Shown: one piece after another, positions 63,481-64,000 of the stretch
How positions within the stretch are numbered: position 1 is the first letter of the stretch
How the letters are laid out: each line of letters opens with the position of its first letter
NCBI GenBank assembly: GCA_004026145.2
Contig: CP034991.1
Span: forward strand, 17,213,741-17,277,740
Length of the DNA stretch: 64,000 nucleotides
Direction: 5' to 3'
Origin: Takifugu bimaculatus
Taxonomy: Eukaryota; Chordata; Actinopteri; Tetraodontiformes; Tetraodontidae
Position numbers and translations under genes: made by a program
The notes under the pieces: generated by a model
The model's input: only the letters and a program-made list of their open reading frames with translations
Told to the model about the DNA's origin: nothing
Database searches by the model: none

Positions 63481-64000
63481 CTGTACTGTACTGAGTAGAC
63501 AGTTTTCGATTAAGTCGTAGACCACATTTATGGCCACTGGCCTGGATAATGGCTATTATTTTGGGGCCATATGACCCAGCTCATTGAGAGGTTCAAGTGG
63601 TGGTTTGATGGATGAGGCCTCTCCTAAAACACCACCGGTGTAAGAAAGCGGATCCCTCTGTAGCTAATATCTCAAAACCTTAGCAGCAACCGTGGAAGAA
63701 CAGAGAAAAACAACAGAATATGTTGGCTAACTGTCCCACAGGTTTGAAAGACCCCCCCACAAAGTGACTAGGGAGACTTAAAGTGTAATTTCTTTAGGTT
63801 TTTGGATGGAATTTGTATTCACTATGAAACAAAAACTTTAAGTGCGCAATCATCAAAAATCTAGAAAAAAAAAAACTAGCTTTAAAAAAAGGCAATTTTA
63901 TACAATTTGTGGTTCAGCGACGTGCAATTAAGCGACAGCAAAATGGGTTGGTTTTTCTCTCCAAATCTAGTTTTAATTGAAGAATCTGTTGCGTCACTAA
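63481..64000. other. Unannotated window end
   Basis: AT-rich sequence with A runs near 63,866-63,876; may include the flank of the Tc1-like element. No gene seen. Confidence 0.4.

Overview
The window comes from a vertebrate nuclear genome, most likely a ray-finned (teleost) fish. It has split genes with GT-AG introns, many of them only 70-300 nt, dense CA/GT microsatellites, and remnants of a non-LTR retrotransposon and a Tc1-like DNA transposon of types common in fish. No rRNA, tRNA, CRISPR or prokaryotic feature was seen.

Region 1 (about 1.4-22.2 kb, + strand) holds the 3' part of a hemicentin gene, read as 56 exons. In order they encode 23 Ig modules (the first only in part), one thrombospondin type-1 module, a nidogen G2-type beta-barrel, eight calcium-binding-type EGF modules and a fibulin-type C-terminus with a stop at 21,865-21,867. 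The single TSP1 module and the neighbouring angptl2 point to hmcn2 rather than hmcn1. The von Willebrand A domain and upstream Ig modules lie before the window. Splice-phase bookkeeping shows 11 apparent single-base insertions, all in the Ig part, while the Ig cysteines are kept and every intron has usable borders. Consensus error therefore fits better than gene decay. Two introns use a GC donor.

Region 2 (about 22.2-45.8 kb) has no gene I can support. It carries microsatellites, a 5'-truncated LINE (24.48-25.42 kb), an older dispersed-repeat fragment near 40.8 kb, and low-confidence regulatory candidates close to the next gene.

Region 3 (about 45.8-55.2 kb, + strand) is angptl2, an intact secreted angiopoietin-like protein of 513 residues in four coding exons, probably preceded by a distant non-coding first exon. 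It has a signal peptide, a basic RSKR site, a coiled coil, a proline-rich linker and a fibrinogen-related domain.

Region 4 (55.2-64 kb) is intergenic: a dispersed fish repeat, simple repeats, an unexplained GC-rich patch open on both strands (61.4-61.7 kb), and a decayed Tc1-like transposase (62.7-63.5 kb).

Both genes encode secreted extracellular proteins. Their human counterparts HMCN2 and ANGPTL2 are both on 9q33-q34, and the paralogues HMCN1 and ANGPTL1 are both on 1q25-q31, so the pairing looks like an old linkage. I found no convincing previously undescribed system. The most useful observations concern the clustered indels, GC-AG introns and exon architecture of hmcn2.
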